64,000 nt of DNA from Cognatundibacterium jejuense (GCF_014284255.1 NZ_JACOFV010000010.1:62001-126000), one strand, 5' to 3'; counted from the first letter of the stretch, positions 46,652 to 56,174 are shown. Made by a program: numbers and translations. Notes: generated from the letters alone by a model not told the origin.

Positions 46652-46930
46652 ATGACTGCACCCGTGAATCCCCAAGTCCTGATGTATAGCACCGCGGTTT
46701 GCCCATACTGCACCATGGCAGAACGCTTGCTGAAATCCAAAGGCGTCGAGGAAATTGAAAAGGTCAGAGTTGATCTGGATCCGGCCGTGCGTGAAGCAAT
46801 GATGGCAAAAACTGGCCGCCGCACTGTGCCGCAGATTTATATTGGCGACACCCACGTTGGCGGTTTTGATGATTTATCAGCATTGGATCGTGCTGGTAAG
46901 CTCGATGAGTTGCTGCATCCGGAAGCGTAA
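46652..46930 (+). CDS. grxC: Glutaredoxin 3
   Basis: This is a 92-residue dithiol glutaredoxin with the CPYC active site in MYSTAVCPYCTMAERLL and the cis-proline region TGRRTVPQIYIGDTHVGGFD. The protein reduces disulfides with glutathione. GGAG precedes the ATG at a good distance. It is second in the rhodanese-grxC unit. Confidence 0.96.
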   Translation: MTAPVNPQVLMYSTAVCPYCTMAERLLKSKGVEEIEKVRVDLDPAVREAMMAKTGRRTVPQIYIGDTHVGGFDDLSALDRAGKLDELLHPEA

Positions 46931-47305
46931 TTGCCCGCATCGTAGAACAACGTCAGCACCATAGCATCTCGCTGGAGAGTAGTTTGCTCAAATCCAGAGG
47001 TGATTTTCTGCGGTGTTGGCGTTTTTTTTCGCCTTTTTCAGAATTTTCCCCTGATTTTGTTCGGACTTGATCAGTAAATTGCTGTTTATCGGGTCTACTT
47101 GCTACAATATGACGGCGCGATCTTGAAATGGTCAAAAATGGCCTTATCTGTCAGTCTCGCTGTGTTTTGTCAGGGCATCCGCAAAATTGTCCTGGTGAGG
47201 GATGGCGGTGACAGTGTACGAGTGCGGCCAGGTGCCATAATACCGTTGGGGCGGTTTTGCGTAAGTCCTCATTATTTAATCTTTTAGAATTTTAGAAAGT
47301 CTCAC
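46931..47305. other. Intergenic region upstream of secB with weak terminator-like hairpin
   Basis: GGCG and CGCC around an eight-T loop at 47022-47037, followed by TTTTT, could end grxC transcription, but the stem is short. The rest presumably carries the secB promoter. Frames here have no protein-like character. Confidence 0.4.
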
Positions 47306-47797
47306 ATGTCTGACGAAAATCTGCAGCCCGTATTCCAAATTCAACGCGTATATCTGAAAGATTTGTCGCTTGAACAGCCAAATTCCCCAGCAATTTTCCT
47401 GGAACAACAGGCTCCTGGCATCGAAGTATCCGTGGATGTTGGCTCTGAAAAGCTGGCTGATGGTATTTTCGAATCGACAGTGACAGTCACTGTTACCGCA
47501 AAAATCGGCGACAAAGTTGCATTCCTGGTTGAAGGCAAACAAGCTGGTATTTTCGAGGCACGCAATATTCCTGAAGATCAACTCGACCCATTGCTGGGTA
47601 TCGGTTGCCCTAACATCATTTATCCATACCTGCGTTCTAACGTAGCTGATGCGATCACTCGCGCAGGTTTCCCACCGATTCACCTGTCTGAAATCAATTT
47701 CGAAGCGTTCTACGCACAACGTTTGCAAATGGCTGCTGAACAAGCAAAATTGGCAACTGACGGCGCAAACACTGCAGCACCAGCAACTATCCAATAA
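47306..47797 (+). CDS. secB: Protein-export chaperone SecB
   Basis: SecB holds preproteins unfolded and hands them to SecA. The 163-residue protein has [78 protein letters not shown] and [20 protein letters not shown]. The SecB family is restricted mainly to proteobacteria. Acidic and hydrophobic grooves are conserved by eye. It is followed by an SH3-domain gene and gpsA. Confidence 0.97.
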   Translation: MSDENLQPVFQIQRVYLKDLSLEQPNSPAIFLEQQAPGIEVSVDVGSEKLADGIFESTVTVTVTAKIGDKVAFLVEGKQAGIFEARNIPEDQLDPLLGIGCPNIIYPYLRSNVADAITRAGFPPIHLSEINFEAFYAQRLQMAAEQAKLATDGANTAAPATIQ

Positions 47798-47863
47798 TTT
47801 TCAGTAACTGACTGGTTTGGCCGGCATGTCTGGCCACGCCAGTTTTGTTTGTGAAAGAAGTCC

Positions 47864-48313
47864 ATGCGTCGTTTGATTGCTACCTGCTGCGTTAGCTTGC
47901 TGCCTATGTTGGCAAGCGTCTCTGCGCAAGCCATAGAATTCCGTTCGGTCGGTGCTTCTCCCGTCATCATGTACGATGCGCCTTCGCAAAAGGGCGGAAA
48001 ATTGTATGTCGCGCCGCGAGGAATGCCAGTGGAAGTAGTATTTACTTCAGGTGCCTGGAGTAAAGTCCGGGATATGTCGGGTGACTTAAGCTGGATCGAA
48101 TCCAAAGATTTGATTACCCGTCGTAATCTGATTGTGAGAGTAGCAAATGCCAAAGTACGCGAAACTGCCGACGACGCTTCGCCTTTGGTATTTAGTGCTG
48201 ATAAAAGTGTCGTGCTGGAAATGGCTGAGCCTGCTACCAGTGGCTGGGTTAAGGTCAAACATCGCGATGGACAATTGGGCTATGTGAAGGTCAATGAAGT
48301 CTGGGGACTGTAA
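47864..48313 (+). CDS. Secreted SH3-domain protein
   Basis: This 149-residue protein has a signal peptide (TCCVSLLPMLASVSAQA) and two bacterial SH3-like repeats: FRSVGASPVIMYDAPSQKGG with YVAPRGMPVEVVFTSG and SWIESKDL, then IVRVANAKVRETADDASPLV with GWVKVKHRDGQLGYVKVNEV. Such domains bind peptidoglycan or proteins in the envelope. It lies 66 bases after secB and ends just before a strong terminator. Confidence 0.9.
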   Translation: MRRLIATCCVSLLPMLASVSAQAIEFRSVGASPVIMYDAPSQKGGKLYVAPRGMPVEVVFTSGAWSKVRDMSGDLSWIESKDLITRRNLIVRVANAKVRETADDASPLVFSADKSVVLEMAEPATSGWVKVKHRDGQLGYVKVNEVWGL

Positions 48314-48341
48314 TTTTCAGTCAGACATTGGCTTGTCGCTC

Positions 48342-48379
48342 ACAAATAAAAAGGACAGCGTGCTGTCCTTTTTATTTGT
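48342..48379. terminator. Strong symmetric terminator after secB unit
   Basis: ACAAATAAAAAGGACAGC (48342-48359) and GCTGTCCTTTTTATTTGT (48362-48379) form a perfect 18-base stem around a GT loop. The A and T runs make it functional in both directions. Confidence 0.93.
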
Positions 48380-48392
48380 ATTAAATTCTAAA

Positions 48393-48431
48393 TTTTAGTT
48401 CTGAATTTTAGTTCTGAATTTCAGTTACGAA
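48393..48431. repeat. Three tandem 13-base units
   Basis: TTTTAGTTCTGAA stands at 48393-48405 and 48406-48418, and a divergent copy TTTCAGTTACGAA at 48419-48431. It lies just after the terminator and before gpsA. It could be a replication-slippage product or a regulator array; 13 bases is not a helical-turn multiple. Confidence 0.8.
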
Positions 48432-48446
48432 TAGGATGTTTTAAAT

Positions 48447-48525
48447 ATACTCCCCTACATAAAGTAAAATTTTAGCCAATTCTCAATGCCTTATCTGGCG
48501 ATAAAAAATATACTAATAGGAGTAT
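48447..48525. promoter_or_regulatory. ATACTCC/GGAGTAT inverted motif upstream of gpsA
   Basis: ATACTCCCCTAC at 48447-48458 and TATACTAATAGGAGTAT at 48509-48525 face each other. A third relative, TATACTAGGTAGGAGTAT, lies at 58637-58654. The form resembles operators of the FrmR/RcnR (DUF156) family, TACT-G/C-tract-AGTA, but no such regulator gene is in the window. Confidence 0.4.
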
Positions 48526-48599
48526 CTGAATTGTCGGTCATTCACGTCGATTCGGACAAGATTAATCATGCTGTTGAAATTTAACCATGGGGTATGACC

Positions 48600-49598
48600 A
48601 TGAACATTAGCGTATTGGGTGCTGGCGCCTGGGGTACTGCGGTCGCAATAGCCCTGACTGCAAAAAATAACGTGTTGCTATGGGGTCGTAATGTTGCTGC
48701 TATGAATACCATGCAAACGCAGCGTGAGAACACCGTCTATTTGTCTGGTTTTCCTTTGCCGGTCAATCTTGAAGTGAGTGCCAACTTTGAGGCTGCCCTA
48801 CAACACGCCAATGGTGAACATGATTTATTGGTCATCGCCACCTCCGTATCTGGTTTGCGCCCGACCTTATTGGCCTGCCAGTCTTTTCAACCCAAGAACG
48901 TCATCTGGTTGTGTAAAGGCTTTGAAGAACAAACGCAATTGCTTCCGCATCAGATTGCACAGGAGATTCTGGGGGCAGACGTACGTACCGGTGCGTTGCT
49001 TGGTCCTTCGTTTGCGCAAGAAGTTGCCAGGGGTTTGCCATGCGCATTGACGATTGCTTCTGCCTCTCCTGATCTATGCCAACTGGTCGTACAAGCGCTA
49101 CATGTGAATGCGATGCGCGTCTATTCCAGCGATGACCTGGTTGGCGTCGAAGTCGGTGGAGCGGTCAAAAATATTCTGGCAATTGCCACTGGCGTCGCGG
49201 ATGGCCTGGGATTGGGTTTGAATGCCCGCGCAGCCTTAATGACCCGTGGCCTGGCAGAAATCAGCCGGCTTGGTGTGGCTTTAGGCGGTAAAGCCGAAAC
49301 TTTGATGGGTTTAACCGGCGTCGGCGATTTGATTTTGACATGTACCGGCGATCTGTCACGCAATCGCAAAGTGGGTCTGGCGCTGGCGCAGGGCAAAACC
49401 TTAGACGCGATTGTTCAGGATCTGGGGCACGTGGCCGAAGGTGTGCGATGTGCGCAGGCAGTACGGTCGCTGGCGCAGAAGCTGGGTATCGATATGCCGA
49501 TTACCAATGCGGTTGCAGGCGTTTTGTTTGACGGAATTTCAGCGCCAGAAATGATCGCCCGTTTGCTGTCGCGGGACGCCAAACAGGAAGCGCACTAA
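48600..49598 (+). CDS. gpsA: NAD(P)-dependent glycerol-3-phosphate dehydrogenase
   Basis: GpsA makes glycerol 3-phosphate for phospholipids. The 332-residue protein has the dinucleotide fold ISVLGAGAWGTAVAIALTAK, WLCKGFEEQTQLLPHQIA, GALLGPSFAQEVARGLP, VGVEVGGAVKNILAIATGVA (catalytic lysine) and GLTGVGDLILTCTGDLSRN. I chose ATG 48600 over 48594 because of the distance from GGGG. The following gene converges with 19 bases between stops. Confidence 0.95.
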   Translation: MNISVLGAGAWGTAVAIALTAKNNVLLWGRNVAAMNTMQTQRENTVYLSGFPLPVNLEVSANFEAALQHANGEHDLLVIATSVSGLRPTLLACQSFQPKNVIWLCKGFEEQTQLLPHQIAQEILGADVRTGALLGPSFAQEVARGLPCALTIASASPDLCQLVVQALHVNAMRVYSSDDLVGVEVGGAVKNILAIATGVADGLGLGLNARAALMTRGLAEISRLGVALGGKAETLMGLTGVGDLILTCTGDLSRNRKVGLALAQGKTLDAIVQDLGHVAEGVRCAQAVRSLAQKLGIDMPITNAVAGVLFDGISAPEMIARLLSRDAKQEAH

Positions 49599-49617
49599 GT
49601 ACGAATTTGTCCAAGTG

Positions 49618-49830
49618 CTAGTAATGCCGCCTGAGTTCCGGGGTATATAAGACGCGCTGGATAACTGGTTCCGGAATCTCTTGATGCCTGAGAAAAGTCA
49701 TGGCTCTGGCTTGCCCCAGCACATCTTGATAGTAAATACCAATATCGACTAAAAAGCGAGTGGTGATATCCCGACGCCGCAAAGGTCGGGCGTATTTGCG
49801 CATTGTTTTCCGGCGACGACATCCAGGCAT
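49618..49830 (-). CDS. Small conserved-looking basic protein
   Basis: This 70-residue protein is preceded by AAGGAA at a good distance. It is strongly basic at the N-terminus (MPGCRRRKTMRKYARPLRRR) and then likely helical (IGIYYQDVLGQARAMTFLRH). No known domain comes to mind, though the composition and ribosome-binding site argue for a real gene. It is convergent with gpsA. Similarity to hypothetical proteins of other Burkholderiales is likely from memory only. Confidence 0.6.
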   Translation of the reverse strand: MPGCRRRKTMRKYARPLRRRDITTRFLVDIGIYYQDVLGQARAMTFLRHQEIPEPVIQRVLYTPELRRHY

Positions 49831-50731
49831 GGTCTATTCCTTAGCGGATTGGATTAATCCAGTCTAGATGACCCGGTCAGGCTTTGCTAGTGTTGTTGCA
49901 AAGAAAAATGCCAGCGCAAAACTCTTTAGCAATTGCAGAGATCAATCACGGTGTGCCTGAAATAAAGTTGCTATTCTTAAAATTTTAAATTATCGCAAGT
50001 GTGGCTGCTATTTCATTTTGGAAATTGAGAAAACTGTACCCAAAAGTTTTTGAATTTTATTTCACCTCAAATAGCAAAAATGCTTACACAAAAAGAGTAA
50101 AAAATCAGAGAGTTCTTCAGCATATCAATTTTGGTCAATGGTACTTTTTTGCTCTATTGAATCCGGATTGATCATTTATACAGCAGAAAAGTTATACGAC
50201 CGGACACTTTATAAAGTCACGCTATTTTTGCGACACATAATTTTATATTAAGATTGATTCGTAATTTATCTGCTAAAACTATTAATAGAAACGTCCGGTT
50301 TCTGATTAAACGTCTGCCTCCAATGGGCACTGACTTGTCACTGCCAGCCAGACATCACTGACGGCTAACCGAGTTTAGCGGTCATTCAGCATTACGCAAC
50401 TCGCTAGACCTTGGCGTTGCGGTCTAAAATATTCTAAAAATTTCGTGGATCAGGGCTTATAAGCCCTCTCTCGGGTAATCTGGATGTAAGTGGTTTCTTA
50501 ATCTGCTACGGAATTCAGCGAACTTACGGCCAGGTTTTGACATTTACCGCTTTCTTCAAGATGGCAATCGGTGAAATTTTTACGTTATTACCGTATCAAC
50601 TTCTAGTCCTTCAAGATACATTCCTGTTTCCACGAATACCCGGATGAATATTTTTTCTTAATATCGTCGAAAAAATTATAGTCCTAACTTCCATGAATGA
50701 TGGAAATCAAAAAACACAAAAGGAAACCACA
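49831..50731. other. AT-rich gene-free stretch with a cluster of palindromes
   Basis: I find no gene. Palindromes stand at 50216-50227 (ACTTTATAAAGT), 50359-50384 (TGACGGCTAA / TTAGCGGTCA, one mismatch), 50405-50426 (TAGACC / GGTCTA) and 50452-50467 (AGGGCTTATAAGCCCT, perfect). The last three lie within 110 bases. They could belong to a small RNA, a decayed mobile element or regulatory sites for the lipoprotein gene. Confidence 0.6.
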
Positions 50732-51058
50732 ATGAAAATGCTTCTAATATTAATTTTGCTTAGTAGCTTATTTTTGTCGGGCTGCACCAAAAATAAAATC
50801 GACGAAAAAAATCATATAGCAATGACAGAAGATACGTGCGTGCAATTTGGGGCGAAATACGATGAAGAGCAAGGAAGGAAACCCGGAACCTGGACAGTCG
50901 GCAATGACGGAAGTTGTGAAAGCAAGTCCACAACTCATGTAAAAAACACAGAGCAAGAATGTGTCAATTTTGGTGAAAAGCGTGACAAGGAAGAAGGGAG
51001 GGAATCCATGATCTGGACATCTGATGTCGATGGAAACTGTGTAGGCAGGTCAAAATAA
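50732..51058 (+). CDS. Small lipoprotein with internal duplication
   Basis: The protein has 108 residues from the ATG at 50732, preceded by AAAGGAAA. A lipoprotein signal (MLLILILLSSLFLSGC) ends in the lipobox LSGC, so it should be anchored in the outer or inner membrane. The mature part has two copies of a unit of about 32 residues: CVQFGAKYDEEQGRKPGTWT..GSCES and CVNFGEKRDKEEGRESMIWT..GNCVG, each with a cysteine at both ends that may pair. I do not know the family. It stands alone in a gene-poor, AT-rich patch and may have been acquired. Confidence 0.7.
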   Translation: MKMLLILILLSSLFLSGCTKNKIDEKNHIAMTEDTCVQFGAKYDEEQGRKPGTWTVGNDGSCESKSTTHVKNTEQECVNFGEKRDKEEGRESMIWTSDVDGNCVGRSK

Positions 51059-51466
51059 GACAATGAATGTCTGCAAACCGTTGCTCATCGATTGTTATTC
51101 ATTAATGAGGCGAAACATTCTTGGGACTGTAGCTCAATTGATCATACGCATTCAGATCAAATCTTAAGTCGGCTTTCCATTTTCGACGCCAATCAGTGGT
51201 TCATTGAAAAATGACTGGGCCTTTTTTTCGAAAAGGCAATCGGTGGATCATTTCATCTGAATTCGCGCCCTATTGATTTCCGTTAAATTGGTCGCAAAGA
51301 CAAAACGATTGTTGAACCAAAAACAAAGAGGCCCGGATTTCTCGGAGCCTCTCAATTTGAAATAAAAAAAACTATGCCAGCCTGATCAAAAATAGTCCAC
51401 ATCTTCTTGTGAATGGCAAAGCGTGGAAGTTGGAATATCTTAAAAGTCTATAACCGCTGAAGTTGT
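51059..51466. other. Gene-free stretch after the lipoprotein
   Basis: No gene is visible. The only clear structure is the hairpin at 51327-51352, listed separately. Base composition remains AT-rich until the msrC stop. Confidence 0.5.
51320..51352 (-). terminator. Probable terminator of the msrC unit
   Basis: AGAGGC (51327-51332) and GCCTCT (51347-51352) pair around an inner CCG/CGG. On the reverse strand the hairpin is followed by TTGTTTTTGG. It lies about 115 bases after the msrC stop. Confidence 0.6.
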
Positions 51467-51976
51467 TTAGGAAAAATCAGTGGCTTCTACAAATGCTGCC
51501 ACCATCGCTTCCAGACCTTGCTGGTCTTCGGTGGAAAAACGGCGCAGGCGTGGGCTGTCGATGTCAAATACACCAAATAACACACCGTCCTTGATCACTG
51601 GAATGACGATTTCAGAATTTGATGCTGAATCGCAAGCGATATGACCAGGGAAAGCATGCACGTCTTCGACCAGGATAGTCTGGCGTTGTGCCGCGGAAGT
51701 ACCGCACACACCGCGTTTGAAGGGAATACGTGCGCAAGCGACTTTGCCTTGGAATGGGCCAACCAACAAATCTTGTGGAAATTCAGCCGTTGGATTTTTC
51801 GCTGGCGTGCATAAATAAAATCCGGCCCAGTTCAGATCGCTGATGCTGTGATAAACCAAGGCCGAAAATTGCGCTGCATTCGCACTCAGATTGCGTTCAC
51901 CTTCCAGAATACTGCTGACTTGACGTGACAGAAGAGCGTAGTCAGGTTTATCGCTTGCTGCGGTAGTTTCAAACAT
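51467..51976 (-). CDS. msrC: Free methionine-(R)-sulfoxide reductase (GAF domain)
   Basis: The enzyme reduces free methionine-R-sulfoxide. The 169-residue GAF-fold protein has LNWAGFYLCTPAKNPTAEFP, the three cysteines of the family in GKVACARIPFKRGVCGTSAA and PGHIACDSASNSEIVIPV, and GVLFGVFDIDSPRLRRFS. I chose ATG 51976 with GGGAAC upstream. Its start overlaps the end of the small upstream gene by eight bases, so the two are translationally coupled. Confidence 0.93.
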   Translation of the reverse strand: MFETTAASDKPDYALLSRQVSSILEGERNLSANAAQFSALVYHSISDLNWAGFYLCTPAKNPTAEFPQDLLVGPFQGKVACARIPFKRGVCGTSAAQRQTILVEDVHAFPGHIACDSASNSEIVIPVIKDGVLFGVFDIDSPRLRRFSTEDQQGLEAMVAAFVEATDFS

Positions 51977-52178
51977 TGTCGTTCCCGTTGGGTTTGGTCG
52001 ATGAAGCAGCACTGGTGTCAGAGTCTGACTTGGTTTGCCGTACCTCTTTCACCGGTTTTTGTCTCAGATAAGCTGGAATTGTACCCGCACCGCGCTGATT
52101 TTTCAGGCGGGCAGGCATTTGTGCGGGTTCCACCCGGAATTGCATTTTTTGACGTGTTGCTAATGCTTTATTCGCCAT
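51969..52178 (-). CDS. Small basic protein coupled to msrC
   Basis: This 69-residue protein begins MANKALATRQKMQFRVEPAQ, ends in a polar S/T/N-rich tail and overlaps the msrC start by eight bases (ATGTTTGA). There is no signal peptide and no recognised domain. The overlap and its fit between hslU and msrC suggest a real, translated gene; a chance frame remains possible. It ends 33 bases after the hslU stop. Confidence 0.5.
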   Translation of the reverse strand: MANKALATRQKMQFRVEPAQMPARLKNQRGAGTIPAYLRQKPVKEVRQTKSDSDTSAASSTKPNGNDNV

Positions 52179-52210
52179 AGTGAAACTCGCAAATGTGTTA
52201 CCCGAGATGC

Positions 52211-53548
52211 TTACAGTACGTAGCGCGACAAGTCTTCGTTCACAGACAAAGCTTGCAGGCGTTGATCAACATATTCAGCGTCGATGGTAATCGTCTTGCC
52301 ACTGTTTTGATGGGCGTCGAAAGAAATTTCTTCCAACAGTTTTTCCATCACTGTGTACAAACGACGGGCACCGATGTTTTCCGTAGTTTCATTGACGGAA
52401 TAGGCAATACCAGCCAAACGTTCCACCCCTGCAGGTGAAAACTCGATAGTCACATCTTCGGTCGCTAGTAAAGCCTGATATTGACGTGTCAGACAAGCGT
52501 CGGTACCCGTCAGAATACGTTCAAAATCAGCCACTGATAAGGATTCCAATTCGACGCGGATAGGGAAGCGCCCCTGCAATTCAGGAATCAGATCGGATGG
52601 CTTAGCCAGATGGAAAGCACCAGAAGCAATAAATAAAATATGGTCGGTTTTGATCATGCCGTATTTAGTATTGACGGTGGTACCTTCGACCAGCGGCAGC
52701 AAATCGCGTTGCACACCAGCGCGTGAGACTTCCGCGCCGCCGACATCCGAGCGTGACGCAATCTTGTCGATTTCATCCAAAAACACAATACCGTTTTGTT
52801 CCACATTGCGGATCGCTTCTTGTTTTAACTCTTCTTCATTGACCATCTTCCCCGCTTCTTCTTCGGCCAAGAGTTTTAATGCTTCTTTGATTTTCAGCTT
52901 ACGGGACTTTTTCTTACCGTTACCCATACCAGAAAACATGGTTTTGATTTGCTCGGTCATTTCTTCCATGCCCGGTGGCGCCATGATTTCCATGTGGGTG
53001 ACTGGCTCGGCGACTTCAATTTCGATTTCTTTGTCGTCCATTGCACCTTCGCGCAGGCGCTTACGGAAAGTCTGGCGGGTGGTGTTGTCCGCTGGCGCAG
53101 CTTCGGTATTTTCTGGGTGAATGCCAAAATCACGTGGTGGTGGCAGCAGGATATCGAGGATGCGATCTTCTGCCGCGTCTTCAGCACGCGCACGAACTTT
53201 ACGCGTCGCTGCTTCACGTGTTTGTTTGATGCCGATATCAACCAGATCACGAATGATGGTGTCAACGTCGCGACCGACATAACCTACTTCTGTAAATTTG
53301 GTCGCTTCGATTTTGATGAAAGGCGCATAGGCGAGTTTTGCCAGACGACGTGCAATCTCGGTTTTACCGACGCCGGTTGGGCCTATCATCAGAATGTTTT
53401 TTGGGGTGATTTCGTGACGCAGGGGCTCTTGCACCTGCTGTCTGCGCCAGCGGTTACGCAGCGCAATGGCGACGGCACGTTTAGCTTTGGCTTGTCCAAC
53501 CACATGTTTATCAAGTTCGGAAACAATTTCTTGCGGAGTCATGTTCAT
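52211..53548 (-). CDS. hslU: ATP-dependent protease ATPase subunit HslU
   Basis: HslU unfolds substrates for the HslV peptidase. The 445-residue AAA+ protein has [20 protein letters not shown], Walker [38 protein letters not shown], the long I-domain rich in E and K (about residues 110-240), Walker [16 protein letters not shown] and [20 protein letters not shown], with the C-terminal end [16 protein letters not shown] and the last residues DLSRYVL that activate HslV. The start at 53548 has AGGA ahead. It lies 118 bases after hslV. Confidence 0.97.
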   Translation of the reverse strand: MNMTPQEIVSELDKHVVGQAKAKRAVAIALRNRWRRQQVQEPLRHEITPKNILMIGPTGVGKTEIARRLAKLAYAPFIKIEATKFTEVGYVGRDVDTIIRDLVDIGIKQTREAATRKVRARAEDAAEDRILDILLPPPRDFGIHPENTEAAPADNTTRQTFRKRLREGAMDDKEIEIEVAEPVTHMEIMAPPGMEEMTEQIKTMFSGMGNGKKKSRKLKIKEALKLLAEEEAGKMVNEEELKQEAIRNVEQNGIVFLDEIDKIASRSDVGGAEVSRAGVQRDLLPLVEGTTVNTKYGMIKTDHILFIASGAFHLAKPSDLIPELQGRFPIRVELESLSVADFERILTGTDACLTRQYQALLATEDVTIEFSPAGVERLAGIAYSVNETTENIGARRLYTVMEKLLEEISFDAHQNSGKTITIDAEYVDQRLQALSVNEDLSRYVL

Positions 53549-53666
53549 GATTATTCCTATCTGCTTCTTTGCACTTTCCGCGCTTTTTGTCGTGGCGGGC
53601 AGTGTTTTTTGCAAAATCTGGTGATTAAAGATCGCTATTAACGCGTTGTACGTTGGTACGTTCGCA

Positions 53667-54203
53667 CTATTCCAGCGTTTCTATCGTGTGTGATAAGTTG
53701 GTATAAATACATAATTCACCCGCGATGGTCAGCGACTTCTTGACGATCTCAACGGGCGACAAATCGGTATTTTCAAACAGGGCGATGGCGGCTGATTGGG
53801 CAAATGTGCCACCGGAACCAATTGCACCAATACCTTGGTTAGGCTCTAAGACGTCACCATTGCCGGTGATCACTAAAGTGGTGTCTTTATCAGCGACCAG
53901 TAACATTGCTTCTAAACGGCGCAACATGCGGTCGGTACGCCAGTCTTTAGCTAACTCGACGGAGGCGCGCATCAGATGACCCTGATGCTTTTCTAATTTT
54001 GATTCGAAACGTTCGATGAGAGTAAAAGCATCAGCAGTGCCGCCTGCAAAACCGGCTAGTACTTTGTTGTGATACAGCTTGCGCACTTTGCGCGCTGTGC
54101 CCTTCATAACGATATTGCCCAGAGTAACCTGACCATCGCCGCCTAAGGCGACGACATTACCGCGTCGTACCGTCAAAATGGTGGTGCCGTGAAATTGTTC
54201 CAT
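53667..54203 (-). CDS. hslV: ATP-dependent protease peptidase subunit HslV
   Basis: HslV is a threonine peptidase that forms a double hexamer. The 178-residue protein begins [16 protein letters not shown]: after a short propeptide MEQFHG the mature Thr is the nucleophile. [40 protein letters not shown] and [20 protein letters not shown] complete the family pattern. GAGGAAT precedes the ATG. It is upstream of hslU, the standard order. Confidence 0.97.
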   Translation of the reverse strand: MEQFHGTTILTVRRGNVVALGGDGQVTLGNIVMKGTARKVRKLYHNKVLAGFAGGTADAFTLIERFESKLEKHQGHLMRASVELAKDWRTDRMLRRLEAMLLVADKDTTLVITGNGDVLEPNQGIGAIGSGGTFAQSAAIALFENTDLSPVEIVKKSLTIAGELCIYTNLSHTIETLE

Positions 54204-54341
54204 GTATTCCTCATGCAAATTTGAAACCTGCACTTGTTCGAATGAAAACAAATGCAAGGAGATTGCGCTCATTGCGCAAGCAGACTTCAAAGAAAATGGG
54301 GTGCTTCCGAAGAATTACAAGATGAGGGTAGCGAACGCGTT

Positions 54342-55784
54342 TTAATGTTTGCGCAGGGTAATGCTGGCGATATTTTTTAAGCCCATGGCATTAAAGAGCA
54401 TCATGACAAGGTAATTCACTTCTCTGAATTCGATCGACATACCGCGTTTAGCGGCAATGGGGGCCAACCCATTGAGTAATTCCGCAGAGGCGCTAAATTC
54501 AACGCGCTCCAGCTTAGAACAATCAAGCACCAGAGGATTTAAATGTTCAGCTTTGTCTGAAATTTGGTTGATCAAAGGTTCAACCCGCCCTTCGATAGAA
54601 GCGGGCATCATGAATCGATCGGCGTATTCTTCCTCGGCTGATGCCTTGATCTCAGGGAAGGAGCTGGTGACATTCACTTTGGGGGCTTCAAATGAAGGTG
54701 GCGACACCTCAAACGTGATGCAGTAATCCATACTTGCTTCTTCGAACGCACGTTCAAAGTGAAGCAATTGCAGTATCTCAAGCAACAAAAGCCACGGGGC
54801 TTCAGTTTCGTCACGTCTGCCAACCTGCAATATCGAGCGAATTTTTTCCGCCAGATCTTGTGCGCTGACCAACATCAGATCGTGGCCGGTCTTTTTCAGG
54901 TTTTTCAGACTGCGTAATAACAAGCCACAACCGATAGGATCAACTTCTTTAATGCGGCTGAAATCTAAACGCAGAGATTGGCTCTTTGCACTTGTTTGCT
55001 GCATTTTTTCAAGTACTTTGACGATTCCGCTATCGAGTTTTGGCGGAAACATAATACTTGGCGTCACGCCATTTGCTTCGGAAAGGGTATCTGTATTCAC
55101 GAACCCGTTGTTCTCTGGCCAAAGAGGCGGCGAGGTTTCAAATTTGTTCGCATAGTCCAGAGAGAGGCTCTCGAACTTGTGCTGGTTATTGGTAATGCGA
55201 TACAAATCAAACAGCATTTGCCAGCCAATTTCGGTGGCTGAACTTAAATTCTGGTGGTGAACGGCAGCGTTGAGCATTTGCTCAGCGACATCATTTTGAC
55301 CGCTGGCGAACAGGATCGCTGCTTCTTCGAGTACCGGTACGGATTCGCTATATGAAACCGCAGCGCCCGACATTTCTGAATGATGGCCGAGCAGATAGTC
55401 GGTTGGCATCGTCATCGGCAGGGTCGTTTGAAACTCTACCGCGGATGGTCTCACACCAAGTGGTTGCGTAGTTTCAGTGATGTCGTAACGACTATTTTCG
55501 CTTAATTTGCCGACTGCTTTTGGAATGTCTAATTTACTAACTGCCGGTGGACGAGTTTTAACGATGTCGCGCGACATTTCAAACTCAATCGCGTCAATCT
55601 TGCGTTCGGTGGCGCGCGCGATGTGACGTTGAGCGATGATGGAATTGGTAAAGATCTCGCTATCCTGGAAGCCGGTAATGACCGTGTTCGCAGATTTAGA
55701 ACGAGTTTTCCTGGCAGAAGATTTCTCGGTGGAGTGATCTTCTTTCCTGCCACCTTTTTTACCAAAAAGAGAAAAAATCCCCAC
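54342..55784 (-). CDS. STAS-domain protein
   Basis: The protein has 480 residues starting at a GTG (55784) with GGGAA upstream, giving the family-typical beginning MGIFSLFGKKGGRKED. A low-complexity stretch precedes a middle domain around LEEAAILFASGQNDVAEQML. STAS domains appear twice: near LRLDFSRIKEVDPIGCGLLL and again near PLVLDCSKLERVEFSASAEL. It resembles anti-sigma-factor antagonist-like proteins next to hslVU in Burkholderiales. Its partner is unknown. Confidence 0.85.
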   Translation of the reverse strand: MGIFSLFGKKGGRKEDHSTEKSSARKTRSKSANTVITGFQDSEIFTNSIIAQRHIARATERKIDAIEFEMSRDIVKTRPPAVSKLDIPKAVGKLSENSRYDITETTQPLGVRPSAVEFQTTLPMTMPTDYLLGHHSEMSGAAVSYSESVPVLEEAAILFASGQNDVAEQMLNAAVHHQNLSSATEIGWQMLFDLYRITNNQHKFESLSLDYANKFETSPPLWPENNGFVNTDTLSEANGVTPSIMFPPKLDSGIVKVLEKMQQTSAKSQSLRLDFSRIKEVDPIGCGLLLRSLKNLKKTGHDLMLVSAQDLAEKIRSILQVGRRDETEAPWLLLLEILQLLHFERAFEEASMDYCITFEVSPPSFEAPKVNVTSSFPEIKASAEEEYADRFMMPASIEGRVEPLINQISDKAEHLNPLVLDCSKLERVEFSASAELLNGLAPIAAKRGMSIEFREVNYLVMMLFNAMGLKNIASITLRKH

Positions 55785-56174
55785 TGTATTCCCGAAAATA
55801 ATTGACGCCAAAAAAACGGCAGTAAATTGACAAGGTTTAAGTATATTCTGATTTTAGTATCAATTGTAAGCGGCAGATACAAGCTTTAACCATTTTTATA
55901 AAAGGGAAAAGCGAAGGATTGCCTGAGAGTATTTAAAAATACTGTATTCGAAGAATTTCATCTGTATTTATAATGATTTTTCGAGAAAAACAAAAGATTC
56001 CTTTTTTTCGCGCCAATAGTGGGAAAATTCTAAGAAAACAGACCATTACAATTGGTAACATTATTTCCGTCGGAAAATATAACTTCTATAAGGTTTTTGG
56101 GTTTTTTCCAACATTTTTTTCGTTGGTTTGGTGGGTATTTACAGCGCATTGATGTAGCGGTTTAATGCGTAAAT
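55785..56174. other. AT-rich upstream region of the STAS gene
   Basis: No gene is visible. The stretch is AT-rich with runs of T (for example around 55998-56008) and carries the promoter of the STAS gene. No convincing inverted repeat was found apart from the dksA terminator at its far end. Confidence 0.4.

Noticed and set aside
47099-47287. 62-codon forward frame upstream of secB
   Set aside because: No ribosome-binding site and no domain; it lies in the expected secB promoter region.
52949-53641. Forward frame of 230 codons opposite hslU
   Set aside because: The reverse strand encodes a full-length HslU with all motifs, and the forward frame is low-complexity; rejected.
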